Shown: positions 1 to 6,451 of the stretch, piece by piece
Layout: the number at the start of each line of letters is the position of its first letter
Position numbering within the stretch: position 1 is the stretch's first letter
Notes under the pieces: generated by a model
Told to the model about the DNA's origin: nothing
Database searches by the model: none
Seen by the model: only the letters and a program-made list of their open reading frames with translations
Position numbers and translations under genes: made by a program
NCBI GenBank assembly: GCA_010024485.1
Contig: RGGX01000023.1
Span: 1 to 11,494 of the forward strand
Length of the DNA stretch: 11,494 nucleotides
Origin: Actinomycetota bacterium
GTDB taxonomy: Bacteria > Actinomycetota > Acidimicrobiia > Acidimicrobiales > Ilumatobacteraceae
Direction of reading: 5' to 3'

Positions 1-43
1 GTACTTGGGGAGAGATCCCCTGGGAGAGTAGGACGCCGCCGGA
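1..43 (+). rRNA. rrf: 5S ribosomal RNA, 3' end (partial)
   Basis: The first 43 or so bases match the conserved 3' part of bacterial 5S rRNA: a GGGG/CCCC hairpin (about 7-20) followed by GGGAGAGTAGG and CGCCGCC, the usual 5S end. The 5' part lies outside the window. The exact mature 3' end cannot be fixed from sequence alone. A strong intrinsic terminator follows directly, so this is probably the last gene of an rRNA operon whose 16S and 23S genes lie to the left. Confidence 0.9.
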
Positions 44-53
44 TTTCGCACTC

Positions 54-94
54 GAGAGGCGCTGGACTTCGGTCCAGCGCCTCTCGTCGTTTTC
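54..94 (+). terminator. Intrinsic terminator of the rRNA operon
   Basis: A perfect 14-bp inverted repeat (54-67 with 72-85) closes on a TTCG tetraloop at 68-71. It is followed by a T-containing stretch (GTCGTTTTC, 86-94). A stable UUCG-capped hairpin plus a short T run just after 5S is a classic factor-independent terminator. It is the only strong one I see in the window. Confidence 0.93.
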
Positions 95-195
95 GCCTCC
101 ATCACGCGCGCCTCACCATGGTGCCAACGGCATCTGGGTCCGTGAGCCGCGGTGAGGAACCCTCGCGGTTTCGGCCGTTTCCCGTTGCCGCGCCT

Positions 196-201
196 TAGCC
201 T
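196..201 (+). promoter_or_regulatory. TANNNT -10 box (TAGCCT) for the TPR gene
   Basis: TAGCCT ends 7 nt before the in-frame GTG at 209, the spacing expected if transcription starts at or next to the start codon (leaderless mRNA). No convincing -35 hexamer is visible. The assignment rests on the same arrangement recurring at other gene heads in this window. The stretch 95-195 between the rRNA terminator and this box holds nothing else I can recognise. Confidence 0.5.
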
Positions 202-208
202 CGGTGCG

Positions 209-1435
209 GTGCCACGAGAGAGCGGTAACCCCCGACGCGAGGGCCGCGGTCGTCCCGCTGCCCCCGGCTCCGGTCGGGGCCGGTCCCCGGGAGGGTCCGC
301 AGGTCGCGGTCGCCCCGGCGGCCCCGGTCGGGGTCGTCCGAACGGCTCGGGTGGCGGCGGTGCGTCCGGTCGGGGTCGTCCGAACACCTCGGGTGGTGGC
401 GGAGCGTCCGGTCGGGGTCGGCCGGGACGGCGATCCGACGGCGCGACCCGCGACGGCGGAGCATCGGATCGCGGTCGTGGCCCCCGGGGAGACCGTCCCG
501 GTTCCGGACGGGTGGGAGGTCCGGCCGGGCGTCGGGGTTCCGGACGCCCGATTCGTGGAGAGGGGGCTCAGCGCCCACCCGGCGACGGTGCCGAACGCGG
601 TCGTCGCCCGGCCCGCGAGCCGCGCAACGAGGCCGAGCGCCGCGCGGCCGAGGTCCGCTCGCGCGGTGGTGGTCTTCGCAGGAAGGGGGGCATCGGCCAG
701 GACGCGCCACCCAGCCCCCCGGACCAGTGGATCGACGAGGGTCCGGTGCGCGAGGAGGCCGTCGCTGCCGTCGAGCGGGCGCAACGGCGTCGCACACCGA
801 CCGACCTCGAACCCACCCTGGCAGCGGAGGTCGATGGTGCCTCCGGAGGTGGCCAGCGCTCGGCCCGCCTTCGCGAACGTCTGCTGAACGCCTACGAGGC
901 CCTCGAACGCGAGCGCTTCGGCGATGCCCGCCGTATGGCCAACGCCCTGGTGCGCGAGCTCAGCTCGGTGGCGGCGGTGCACGAGATCATCGGTCTCTCC
1001 AACTACCGGCTCGGCAACTGGCGGCCGGCGGCAGCGGCCCTCGAGCGCTCCCAGGACCTCCGACCGGAACCCTCGACGCTGCCGGTGCTCATGGACTGCC
1101 TCCGAGCCCTCGGGCGGCATCGTGAGGTCGAGACGGTCTGGGGCGAGTTGAAGGCGATGTCGCCCTCCCATGAGGTCATGGCCGAGGGCCGGATCGTGGC
1201 CGCGGGCTCCCTCGCGGACGGTGGGGACATCGCCGGAGCGATCAAGCTCCTCGAGCCCGCTGGTGCGCGGCCGAAGCGGGTGCGTGACCATCACCTCAGA
1301 CAGTGGTACGTGCTCGCCGACCTCCACGACCGCGCCGGTGATGTGGTCGCCGCGCGACGGTGGTTCGAACGGATCCTCGCCAGCGATGCCGACTTCGTCG
1401 ACGTGCGGAGCCGGTTGCGGCAACTGGGACGCTGA
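209..1435 (+). CDS. TPR-repeat protein with Gly/Arg-rich disordered N-terminus
   Basis: A 408-residue protein in two parts. Roughly residues 1-165 are low-complexity, rich in Gly, Arg, Pro and Ser. GRGR[PS] motifs start near residues 12, 22, 32, 40, 54 and 68, and the last ones sit on a 14-residue tandem repeat. From about residue 225 to the end there are amphipathic helix pairs of tetratricopeptide type, with segments such as AYEALERERFGDARRMA, IGLSNYRLGNWRPAAAALE and ADLHDRAGDVVAARRWFERIL. TPR arrays usually bind protein partners, and RG-rich tails often bind RNA or condense, but no specific function is known to me here. I chose GTG 209 because a TANNNT box sits 7 nt upstream. An in-frame GTG at 152 would add 19 residues but has no ribosome-binding site. 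The gene lies just after the rRNA operon and 22 bp before the Nudix gene. The TPR half is convincing; its role is unknown. Confidence 0.85.
   Translation: MPRESGNPRREGRGRPAAPGSGRGRSPGGSAGRGRPGGPGRGRPNGSGGGGASGRGRPNTSGGGGASGRGRPGRRSDGATRDGGASDRGRGPRGDRPGSGRVGGPAGRRGSGRPIRGEGAQRPPGDGAERGRRPAREPRNEAERRAAEVRSRGGGLRRKGGIGQDAPPSPPDQWIDEGPVREEAVAAVERAQRRRTPTDLEPTLAAEVDGASGGGQRSARLRERLLNAYEALERERFGDARRMANALVRELSSVAAVHEIIGLSNYRLGNWRPAAAALERSQDLRPEPSTLPVLMDCLRALGRHREVETVWGELKAMSPSHEVMAEGRIVAAGSLADGGDIAGAIKLLEPAGARPKRVRDHHLRQWYVLADLHDRAGDVVAARRWFERILASDADFVDVRSRLRQLGR
326..421 (+). repeat. 42-bp in-frame tandem repeat in the TPR gene
   Basis: Two near-identical 42-bp units (326-367 and 368-409) encode GRGRPNGSGGGGAS and GRGRPNTSGGGGAS. 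A partial third copy starts at 410 and keeps only GRGRP before diverging. The unit is a multiple of three, so copy-number change would keep the reading frame. Differences between units are few and partly synonymous, which suggests recent duplication. Confidence 0.85.
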
Positions 1436-1445
1436 GAGCACGGAA

Positions 1446-1451
1446 TACCCT
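1446..1451 (+). promoter_or_regulatory. TANNNT -10 box (TACCCT) for the Nudix gene
   Basis: TACCCT ends exactly 6 nt before GTG 1458, placing the predicted transcription start on the start codon. It lies in the 22-bp gap after the TPR gene, so the following gene cluster may have its own promoter. No clear -35 element is seen. Confidence 0.5.
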
Positions 1452-1457
1452 GACCCC

Positions 1458-1895
1458 GTGCCCTCTCCACACTTCCGCGCCGGGGTGATCCTCGTGGTTG
1501 CTCGGGGTGACGGCGCGGTCATGGCGTTCGAGCGATCCGATGTGCCCGGAGCCTGGCAACTCCCGCAGGGCGGCATCGACGACGGGGAGACGGTCGAGGA
1601 GGCTGCCTGGCGCGAGCTCCGGGAGGAGACGGGTCTCGGCTCCGATCAGGTCTCGCTTCGGTCCGTCTCCGGACACTGGACGGTCTATGAGCTGCCGGTC
1701 GAGCACCGTCGCCCCGGGCGCATCGGTCAGGCGCACCGATGGTGCTACTTCGATGTCGTCGACGGCACCGTCGCGCCGCAGCCCGACGGTGTCGAGTTCG
1801 CGGCGTGGGCGTGGACGGACATCGACGAGTTGATCCAACGGGTAGCCCCCTTCCGGCGTCCGAGCTATGAGGAGATGCTCCGTGGACGGCGGTGA
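1458..1895 (+). CDS. Nudix hydrolase, RppH-like
   Basis: A 145-residue single-domain Nudix protein, normal family length. The Nudix box GX5EX7REUXEEXGU is complete: G38, E44, R52-E53, E56-E57, G59-L60. These glutamates bind the metal ions for hydrolysing a nucleoside diphosphate linked to another moiety. WQLPQGGID just before the box resembles RppH and diadenosine-polyphosphate hydrolases, enzymes that remove 5'-terminal pyrophosphate from RNA or split Ap4A-type nucleotides. The exact substrate cannot be read from sequence. The start is GTG 1458, chosen because homology begins at once (PHFRAGVILV) and a TANNNT box lies 6 nt upstream. The open frame extends further upstream inside the TPR gene, but only in an overlapping frame. 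The 3' end overlaps rarA by 14 nt. Confidence 0.87.
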   Translation: MPSPHFRAGVILVVARGDGAVMAFERSDVPGAWQLPQGGIDDGETVEEAAWRELREETGLGSDQVSLRSVSGHWTVYELPVEHRRPGRIGQAHRWCYFDVVDGTVAPQPDGVEFAAWAWTDIDELIQRVAPFRRPSYEEMLRGRR

Positions 1896-3159
1896 CCTCT
1901 TCACCTCGGCGGCGCGGGAGCGTCTGGTGAGCCGGTCACCCCTGGCCGCGCGGCTCCGACCCCGAACCATCGACGACGTCGTCGGACAGCGCCATCTGGT
2001 CGGTCCGGGCCGGCCGCTCCGGCAACTCGTCGAGCAGGATCGACTCACCTCGGCGATCCTGTGGGGACCCCCGGGAACCGGGAAGACCACCCTGGCCCTC
2101 GCGATCGCCGGATCGACCTCCCGAGCCTTCGAGCAGCTGTCGGCGGTGACCGCCGGTGTCGCGGATGTCCGTGCCACCATCGCCCGCGCGACGGCCCTCC
2201 TCGGCGAGCACGATCGCGGGACGATCCTGTTCCTCGACGAGATCCATCGGTTCTCGAAGTCGCAGCAGGACGCGCTCCTCCCGGCGGTGGAGGACGGCAC
2301 GCTGACGCTCATCGGCGCGACCACGGAGAACCCGTTCTTCGAGGTGAACGCTCCGCTCCGCAGCCGGTCGACCCTGTTCCGTCTCGAGCCGCTCGAACCC
2401 GCCGACATCCGTACCCTGGTCCTGCGCGGCGCCGAGGCCGAGGGCACCGACGTCGTCGATGACGCGGTCGACCTGCTCGTCGACCGCTCCGGTGGCGATG
2501 GCCGACAGGTCCTGACGGCCCTGGAGGTGGCGTGCGCCCTCTCGGGAGAGGATCCCGTCGGTCTCGACCACGTCGAGGCGGCCCTCGGAACGAGCGCGCT
2601 CCGCTACGGGCGCGATGATCACTACGACGTGGTCAGCGCCTTCATCAAGTCGATGAGGGGCTCGGATCCCGACGCCGCGGTCTACTGGCTGGCGAGGATG
2701 TTGGAAGCGGGGGAGGACCCCCGGTTCATCGCCCGACGAATCGTGATCGCCGCCAGCGAGGACGTCGGGGATGCCGATGACTCGGTGCTCCCGGTGGCCG
2801 TGGCAGCGGCCGGAGCGCTCGAACTGGTCGGTCTCCCCGAGGCCCAGTTGAACCTCGCCCAGGCCGCGATCGCCGTCGCTCGCGCCCCGAAGAGTCCCGC
2901 GGTGTCGCGGGCGATCTGGGGGGCCCGCGCCGATGTCCGGTCCGGTCTGGTCGGGGAGGTGCCCGCGCACCTCCGTGACTCCCACTACGCGGGTGCCGCT
3001 GAGATCGGGCATGGGAACGACTACATCTCACCCCACGATGACCCGGTCGGCGGCCGAGCTCAGGCGTACCTGCCCGACGGACTGTCCCAACGGCGCTGGT
3101 ACCGTCCTGATCGGACCGACGGACAGACGACGGAGGAGGGCTCCCGTGACGACAGCTGA
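1882..3159 (+). CDS. rarA: Replication-associated recombination protein A (AAA+ ATPase)
   Basis: 425 residues, usual RarA/MgsA length. RarA is a tetrameric AAA+ ATPase related to clamp-loader subunits and Mgs1/WRNIP1. It acts at stalled or damaged replication forks in the cytoplasm. Visible motifs: VGQRHLVGPG (30s-40s), Walker A GPPGTGKT at 62-69, Walker B ILFLDE at 115-120, sensor 1 GATTENP near 145-151 and an arginine finger in LRSR near 159-162. C-terminal family signatures follow: YDVVSAFIKSMRGSDPDAAVYWLARML, RRIVIAASEDVG and, near the end, NDYISPHDDPVGGRAQAYLPD. I chose GTG 1882 because AGGAG (1870-1874) lies 7 nt upstream. ATG 1867 has no such site. The gene overlaps the Nudix gene by 14 nt and the next gene by 14 nt, so translation is probably coupled. 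Confidence 0.96.
   Translation: MDGGDLFTSAARERLVSRSPLAARLRPRTIDDVVGQRHLVGPGRPLRQLVEQDRLTSAILWGPPGTGKTTLALAIAGSTSRAFEQLSAVTAGVADVRATIARATALLGEHDRGTILFLDEIHRFSKSQQDALLPAVEDGTLTLIGATTENPFFEVNAPLRSRSTLFRLEPLEPADIRTLVLRGAEAEGTDVVDDAVDLLVDRSGGDGRQVLTALEVACALSGEDPVGLDHVEAALGTSALRYGRDDHYDVVSAFIKSMRGSDPDAAVYWLARMLEAGEDPRFIARRIVIAASEDVGDADDSVLPVAVAAAGALELVGLPEAQLNLAQAAIAVARAPKSPAVSRAIWGARADVRSGLVGEVPAHLRDSHYAGAAEIGHGNDYISPHDDPVGGRAQAYLPDGLSQRRWYRPDRTDGQTTEEGSRDDS
3132..3136 (+). promoter_or_regulatory. Shine-Dalgarno site inside the end of rarA
   Basis: GGAGG, part of a GGAGGAGGG run, lies 9 nt before GTG 3146 and still within the rarA coding frame. It decides the start of the following gene and supports SD-driven translation inside this operon. 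Confidence 0.7.
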
Positions 3160-3568
3160 GATCGTGCTCGTGGCGGCGATCGTGCTGTGCGCCATCGGCC
3201 TTGCCGGTCTCGCCGTCTCGCTCATGCGGGTGCTCGACGCCCTCTCCGCACTGCGCGTCGAAGTGGCGGAACTCCGAGAGCAGTCGAGGCGCATGGTCAC
3301 CGAACTGAGACACAGCACCGACGAGGCCCGCGATGCGGTCGGTGCCGCACGTGAGGACCTCGTGCGATTCGATCGCGTGCTCGGCTCGGCCGAGGCGATC
3401 TCCGCGGCGGTGGGTCGCGGCGGTGGCGCCGCGAGACGCGTGTTCGCCGCTCCGGTCATCAAGGGTGTCGGTGTCGTGACCGGTGTCCGACGGGCGGTTG
3501 ACCGTCTCCGCTACGGCGGTGAGCGAATTGAGTTGGTATCCGGGGAGCCGAGGAGGAAGCGCGCGTGA
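3146..3568 (+). CDS. DUF948-like membrane-anchored coiled-coil protein
   Basis: 140 residues. Residues 5-27 form one hydrophobic segment (EIVLVAAIVLCAIGLAGLAVSL), likely a signal-anchor helix. Residues about 30-85 look like an amphipathic coiled coil (LDALSALRVEVAELREQS). Gly/Ala/Arg-rich sequence follows, with a basic tail (PRRKRA). This architecture fits the DUF948 family, membrane-bound proteins without a defined biochemical role. In many Actinomycetota a DUF948 gene lies close to rarA, which supports the call. GTG 3146 is preceded by GGAGG. The start overlaps rarA by 14 nt, and the TGA overlaps the next GTG by 4 nt (GTGA at 3565-3568). Confidence 0.75.
   Translation: MTTAEIVLVAAIVLCAIGLAGLAVSLMRVLDALSALRVEVAELREQSRRMVTELRHSTDEARDAVGAAREDLVRFDRVLGSAEAISAAVGRGGGAARRVFAAPVIKGVGVVTGVRRAVDRLRYGGERIELVSGEPRRKRA
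3551..3556 (+). promoter_or_regulatory. Shine-Dalgarno site for the small basic protein
   Basis: AGGAGG lies 8 nt before GTG 3565, inside the end of the DUF948-like gene. It fixes the downstream start together with the GTGA overlap. Confidence 0.7.
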
Positions 3569-3903
3569 TCAGACGTCTCTCATGGTTCGCGGCCGGTGTC
3601 GTCGCCGGTGTCGGCGTGGCCAGGTCCGCGCGACGACGGGTGGCCAGGACCGCGCGTCGCCTGTCCCCGACGAACGTGGTGGCGCGGGTGCGACGGCGGG
3701 CCGAGGACGGGATCGACTCCGTGTCCGGCGCGGTCCGGGAGGGACGTCTCGCGATGCGCAATCGGGAACGTGAACTCAGGGCGCGGGTCGACCGCCGTAT
3801 CGATCCGATCGACCGACGCCTCGAGGAAGACGAGACCGTTCTGGTCGATGGTGCGCCCATCGAACCCGGCCGGGTCGTGGTCATGCGCTCGGACCGCGAC
3901 TGA
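3565..3903 (+). CDS. Small basic protein with hydrophobic N-terminus (DUF6167-like position)
   Basis: 112 residues. A short hydrophobic stretch at residues 7-19 (WFAAGVVAGVGVA) could be a short membrane or signal segment. The rest is strongly Arg-rich and probably helical, with many charged residues (DDGI/RNRERELRARVDRRIDPIDRRLEED). In many Actinomycetota the rarA-DUF948 pair is followed by a small protein of this kind, annotated DUF6167. I base the resemblance on position, size and composition, not on a motif. GTG 3565 overlaps the previous stop by 4 nt and has an AGGAGG site. Function unknown; partnership with the DUF948-like protein at the membrane is an inference. Confidence 0.7.
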   Translation: MIRRLSWFAAGVVAGVGVARSARRRVARTARRLSPTNVVARVRRRAEDGIDSVSGAVREGRLAMRNRERELRARVDRRIDPIDRRLEEDETVLVDGAPIEPGRVVVMRSDRD

Positions 3904-3906
3904 CCG

Positions 3907-4809
3907 GTGACCGGTTCCACACCGGGTCGCCCCTACGTCGATCAGCCGGTCGCTGACGCCGAGGGGGCGCGGCATCTTGCCGACGTCGCTGCGGATGGGT
4001 GGGGGCTCCCCTCGCCGCGACTGCTGCGCGCCTCCATGAACCACGTCTTCGTGGCTGGCGACACCGTGGTGAGGGTTGGGATTCCGAACGGTGACGGACT
4101 CGCCCAGATCGCGCTCGCCGAGAACCTCGCCGATCTCGGGCTCAGCGTTCCCGAACCCGCGCGACCGGAGGTGGTCGTCGACTCCGGTCTGACGGCGAGC
4201 GCCTGGCGGCGGGTCGCTCACGCCGGTGCGGTCGATTGGGAGGCGGTCGGTGTCGGTCTGCGCGTCCTCCACTCGGCGACGGCCGAGTCGCCGGTGCCGT
4301 CCGGCTATCCCGTCGCCGATCCGCGGCGCCTTCCCTGGTGGTCCTTCGACGCCCTGCTGGGTGAACTCGACGGTGACATCGACGGGGGAGCGCTGCAGGG
4401 GATGCGCGAGTGCCTCGACCGTCATGCGGGCTGGGATGACTGGAACGGCGTCGAACTCGTCCTGTGCCACGGGGATGTGCATCCGGGCAACGTCGTCGCT
4501 GGTAGTGCGGCGCCCGTCATCCTCGACTGGGATCTCATGTGCCTGGCCCCACCGGAGTGGGACCTCGCGCCCATGGGTGTCTGGTCGCGCAACTGGGGAG
4601 GGGAGCAGGCCTGGTTTCAGGCGCTGCAGACGGGGTATGGCGGTGCGCTCGATGGGGGTCGACTGGCGGCGTTCGGCGACCTTCGCGACCTCGCGGCGAC
4701 GCTGATGGCGGTCCGGGCCGGTCGTCGAGATCCCCGACGCGCCTCGGAGGCCAGACGTCGTCTCGCCTTCTGGCGCGACGGCCACGGGCCGCGCTGGACC
4801 AGCGCCTAA
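3907..4809 (+). CDS. Aminoglycoside phosphotransferase (APH)-family kinase
   Basis: 300 residues with the APH/choline-kinase fold signatures. The catalytic loop is CHGDVHPGN: H188, D190 (catalytic base), N195. The metal-binding segment is ILDWD (D207, D209), followed by APPEWDLA as in the family. The N-lobe is short: MNHVFVAGDTVVRVG near 44-58, with Arg where a kinase lysine might be expected. Such enzymes phosphorylate small molecules with ATP. The family covers antibiotic kinases, homoserine, choline, fructosamine and many uncharacterised kinases, so the substrate is open and antibiotic resistance should not be assumed. GTG 3907 starts 3 nt after the previous stop. No good SD or TANNNT box is seen, so it is probably translated from the upstream operon mRNA. 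Its TAA overlaps the opposing dehydrogenase stop. Confidence 0.85.
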   Translation: MTGSTPGRPYVDQPVADAEGARHLADVAADGWGLPSPRLLRASMNHVFVAGDTVVRVGIPNGDGLAQIALAENLADLGLSVPEPARPEVVVDSGLTASAWRRVAHAGAVDWEAVGVGLRVLHSATAESPVPSGYPVADPRRLPWWSFDALLGELDGDIDGGALQGMRECLDRHAGWDDWNGVELVLCHGDVHPGNVVAGSAAPVILDWDLMCLAPPEWDLAPMGVWSRNWGGEQAWFQALQTGYGGALDGGRLAAFGDLRDLAATLMAVRAGRRDPRRASEARRRLAFWRDGHGPRWTSA

Positions 4810-6203
4810 CCGGTCAGGCGTCGCAGGAGCGAACGCGCGACACGGCCGTAGGGCGGGTACGCGATCCGTGGATCCGGGCGCGTCGGTCGCTGCAGCACGG
4901 AGCGCAGGTGACTGAGCCGATCGAATCCGGCTCGGCCGTGGTACGAGCCGTGACCGCTCTCGCCCATGCCTCCGAAGGGCAGCTCGTGGACCGCGAGTTG
5001 CAGGAGGGTGTGGTTGACCACCGCTCCGCCACTCGGAACCCTCTCGAGGATGGCCCGCGCCCGGTCATCCGAGGAGGAGAAGACGTACATGGCGAGCGGG
5101 GTCGGTCCGCGTCTGATCGAGTCGAGGGTGGCGTCGAGGTCATCGACCGCGAGCACTGGGAGCAGCGGGCCGAAGATCTCCTCGGAGAGCACCTCCGAGG
5201 TCGGGTCGGGCTCGACCAGGATTGTTGGCTCGACATAGCGAGTTGCGGGGTCGATACGACCCCCGATGACCTCGGCCGCGCCGCTGTTCGCGATCAGGCG
5301 GGAGAGTCGCTCGACGTGGTGGCCGTTGATGATCCGTCCGTAGTCGGGGCTCTCCGACGGGTCCTCTCCGAAGGCCCTCTCGATCTCGGATCGGATGAGG
5401 GCGGTGAGCCGATCCGCCACCTCGCGCTCGACGATCACATGGTCGGGGGCGACACAGGTCTGACCCGCGTTGATGAACTTGCCCCAGACGATTCGCCGGG
5501 CGGTGACCGCGAGGTCGGCGTCAGAGCAGACGATCGCCGGGCTGCGCCCGCCGAGCTCGAGGGTGACCGGGGTGAGATGTCGAGCCGCGGCCTCCATGAC
5601 GATGCGACCGACGCGGCCACCACCGGTGTAGAAGATGTGGTCGAACCGCTCGGCGAGGAGGGCCGACGTGATCTCGGCTCCGCCGGTGACGACGTCGCAG
5701 ATGTCGCGCCCGAGGACATCGGGAAGGTGGCGTTCGATGAGCGCGGAGGTGGCCGGGGCCAGCTCTGAGGGCTTCACCACGACGGCGTTGCCAGCCGCGA
5801 GCGCCGCCACGGCGGGGGCGAGGGCGAGGTTCAGCGGGTAGTTCCAGGGAGCGACGACGCAGACCACGCCGACCGGGGTCGGGATGACCCGGGCGCGACC
5901 CGGCCGGGCGACCGCTGGGAGCGCGACGCGACGCGGTCGGGTCCACTCGCGGAGATGACGTCGCGCGTATCTCGACTGACCGATGACGAAACCGATCTCG
6001 GTCGACCAGGCCTCGGTGGCGCTCTTGCCGAGGTCCGAAGCAAGGGCCTCGGCGTACTCCGCCTCGTGGGCACGCAGGTGCTCCTCGAGGCGCCGGAGGC
6101 GGTCCGACCTCTCGCCGATCGAGCGGATGGCGTCGGCACCGGCGCGAAGTCGCTCGATGTCGGGTCCGGTGGTCACCGTGGGACGGTCCGAGGTCATGGT
6201 CAT
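4806..6203 (-). CDS. Aldehyde dehydrogenase, class 3-like
   Basis: 465 residues, typical of class 3 or coniferyl-type aldehyde dehydrogenases, which are shorter than class 1/2 enzymes. It oxidises an aldehyde to a carboxylate with NAD(P)+. Key sites are present: PWNYP with N121, the cofactor-binding lysine in VVVKPSE (K144), the general base E216 in TLELGGRSP and the nucleophile C250 in NAGQTCVAPD. The C-terminal LPFGGMGESGHGSYHGRAGFD segment is characteristic of class 3. The glycine motif reads YTGGGRVG where FTGSTRVG is common; this should not abolish binding. The substrate, perhaps medium-chain or aromatic aldehydes, cannot be specified. ATG 6203 has a TAGGCT box 6 nt upstream. The TAG stop overlaps the convergent APH stop. 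Confidence 0.93.
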   Translation of the reverse strand: MTMTSDRPTVTTGPDIERLRAGADAIRSIGERSDRLRRLEEHLRAHEAEYAEALASDLGKSATEAWSTEIGFVIGQSRYARRHLREWTRPRRVALPAVARPGRARVIPTPVGVVCVVAPWNYPLNLALAPAVAALAAGNAVVVKPSELAPATSALIERHLPDVLGRDICDVVTGGAEITSALLAERFDHIFYTGGGRVGRIVMEAAARHLTPVTLELGGRSPAIVCSDADLAVTARRIVWGKFINAGQTCVAPDHVIVEREVADRLTALIRSEIERAFGEDPSESPDYGRIINGHHVERLSRLIANSGAAEVIGGRIDPATRYVEPTILVEPDPTSEVLSEEIFGPLLPVLAVDDLDATLDSIRRGPTPLAMYVFSSSDDRARAILERVPSGGAVVNHTLLQLAVHELPFGGMGESGHGSYHGRAGFDRLSHLRSVLQRPTRPDPRIAYPPYGRVARSLLRRLTG

Positions 6204-6209
6204 GGGATG

Positions 6210-6215
6210 AGCCTA
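6210..6215 (-). promoter_or_regulatory. TANNNT -10 box (TAGGCT) for the aldehyde dehydrogenase
   Basis: On the minus strand TAGGCT ends exactly 6 nt before ATG 6203, predicting a leaderless transcript. It overlaps the oppositely oriented TACGAT box of the divergent gene at bases 6214-6215. Confidence 0.55.
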
Positions 6216-6219
6216 CGAT
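6214..6219 (+). promoter_or_regulatory. TANNNT -10 box (TACGAT) for the small divergent gene
   Basis: TACGAT, close to the TATAAT consensus, ends 5 nt before GTG 6225 and 8 nt before ATG 6228. It shares its first TA with the dehydrogenase promoter on the other strand. No -35 match is seen. Confidence 0.5.
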
Positions 6220-6224
6220 CGCGG

Positions 6225-6443
6225 GTGATGGACGGCTCGATCGATCCGGCGCTCGGCTCGCGCTTGGACACCCTGGCGGAGCGCCTGGTCGATGTCGCGG
6301 GAGAACTCGACGATCTCACCTTCGACCTCCTGCGGCAGGCGGTGGCGGACGGCGCCGAGCGGCCACCCCTCGATCGAGAGCTCCAGAAGGTGCGACGGTC
6401 ACTCGACAAGGCCATCGGGATCCTGCGCTCCCAGACGGATTGA
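6225..6443 (+). CDS. Small acidic, helical hypothetical protein
   Basis: 72 residues from GTG 6225, or 71 from ATG 6228; the promoter spacing slightly favours the GTG. The sequence looks all-helical, with heptad-like leucines (LDTLAERLVDVAGELDDLTF) and a charged second helix pair (LDRELQKVRRSLDKAIGIL). There is no signal peptide, membrane segment or metal motif. The size and two-helix pattern recall exonuclease VII small-subunit or other short coiled-coil proteins, but I see no diagnostic motif and no partner gene, so I assign no function. It runs against both neighbours and ends 8 bp from the end of the convergent LOG gene. Confidence 0.65.
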   Translation: MMDGSIDPALGSRLDTLAERLVDVAGELDDLTFDLLRQAVADGAERPPLDRELQKVRRSLDKAIGILRSQTD

Positions 6444-6451
6444 CCGGCGCC

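Noticed and set aside
118..198. 26-codon ORF between the rRNA terminator and the TPR gene
   Set aside because: No SD site or leaderless promoter, no recognisable peptide, and its stop lies in the presumed promoter box; consistent with chance.
326..421. Tandem repeat considered as a CRISPR array or mobile-element repeat
   Set aside because: Units are contiguous without spacers, keep the reading frame and encode a low-complexity protein segment.
113..1576. Long minus-strand open frame (487 codons) across the TPR and Nudix genes
   Set aside because: Its product is low-complexity without motifs. High-GC DNA commonly leaves long antisense frames open, and the plus strand encodes clear TPR and Nudix domains.
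1936..3012. Minus-strand open frame (358 codons) opposite rarA
   Set aside because: Shadow of rarA, whose Walker and sensor motifs leave no doubt about the coding strand.
3907..4809. Interpretation as an aminoglycoside resistance gene
   Set aside because: Only family-wide kinase motifs are visible, and there is no mobile context; the substrate is undetermined.
4802..4821. Hairpin at the convergent stops as an intrinsic terminator
   Set aside because: Stem of only 6 bp including a G-T pair, 8-nt loop and no T tract on either side.
4539..5768. Plus-strand open frame (409 codons) opposite the aldehyde dehydrogenase
   Set aside because: Composition-driven shadow; the dehydrogenase on the other strand has every key residue.
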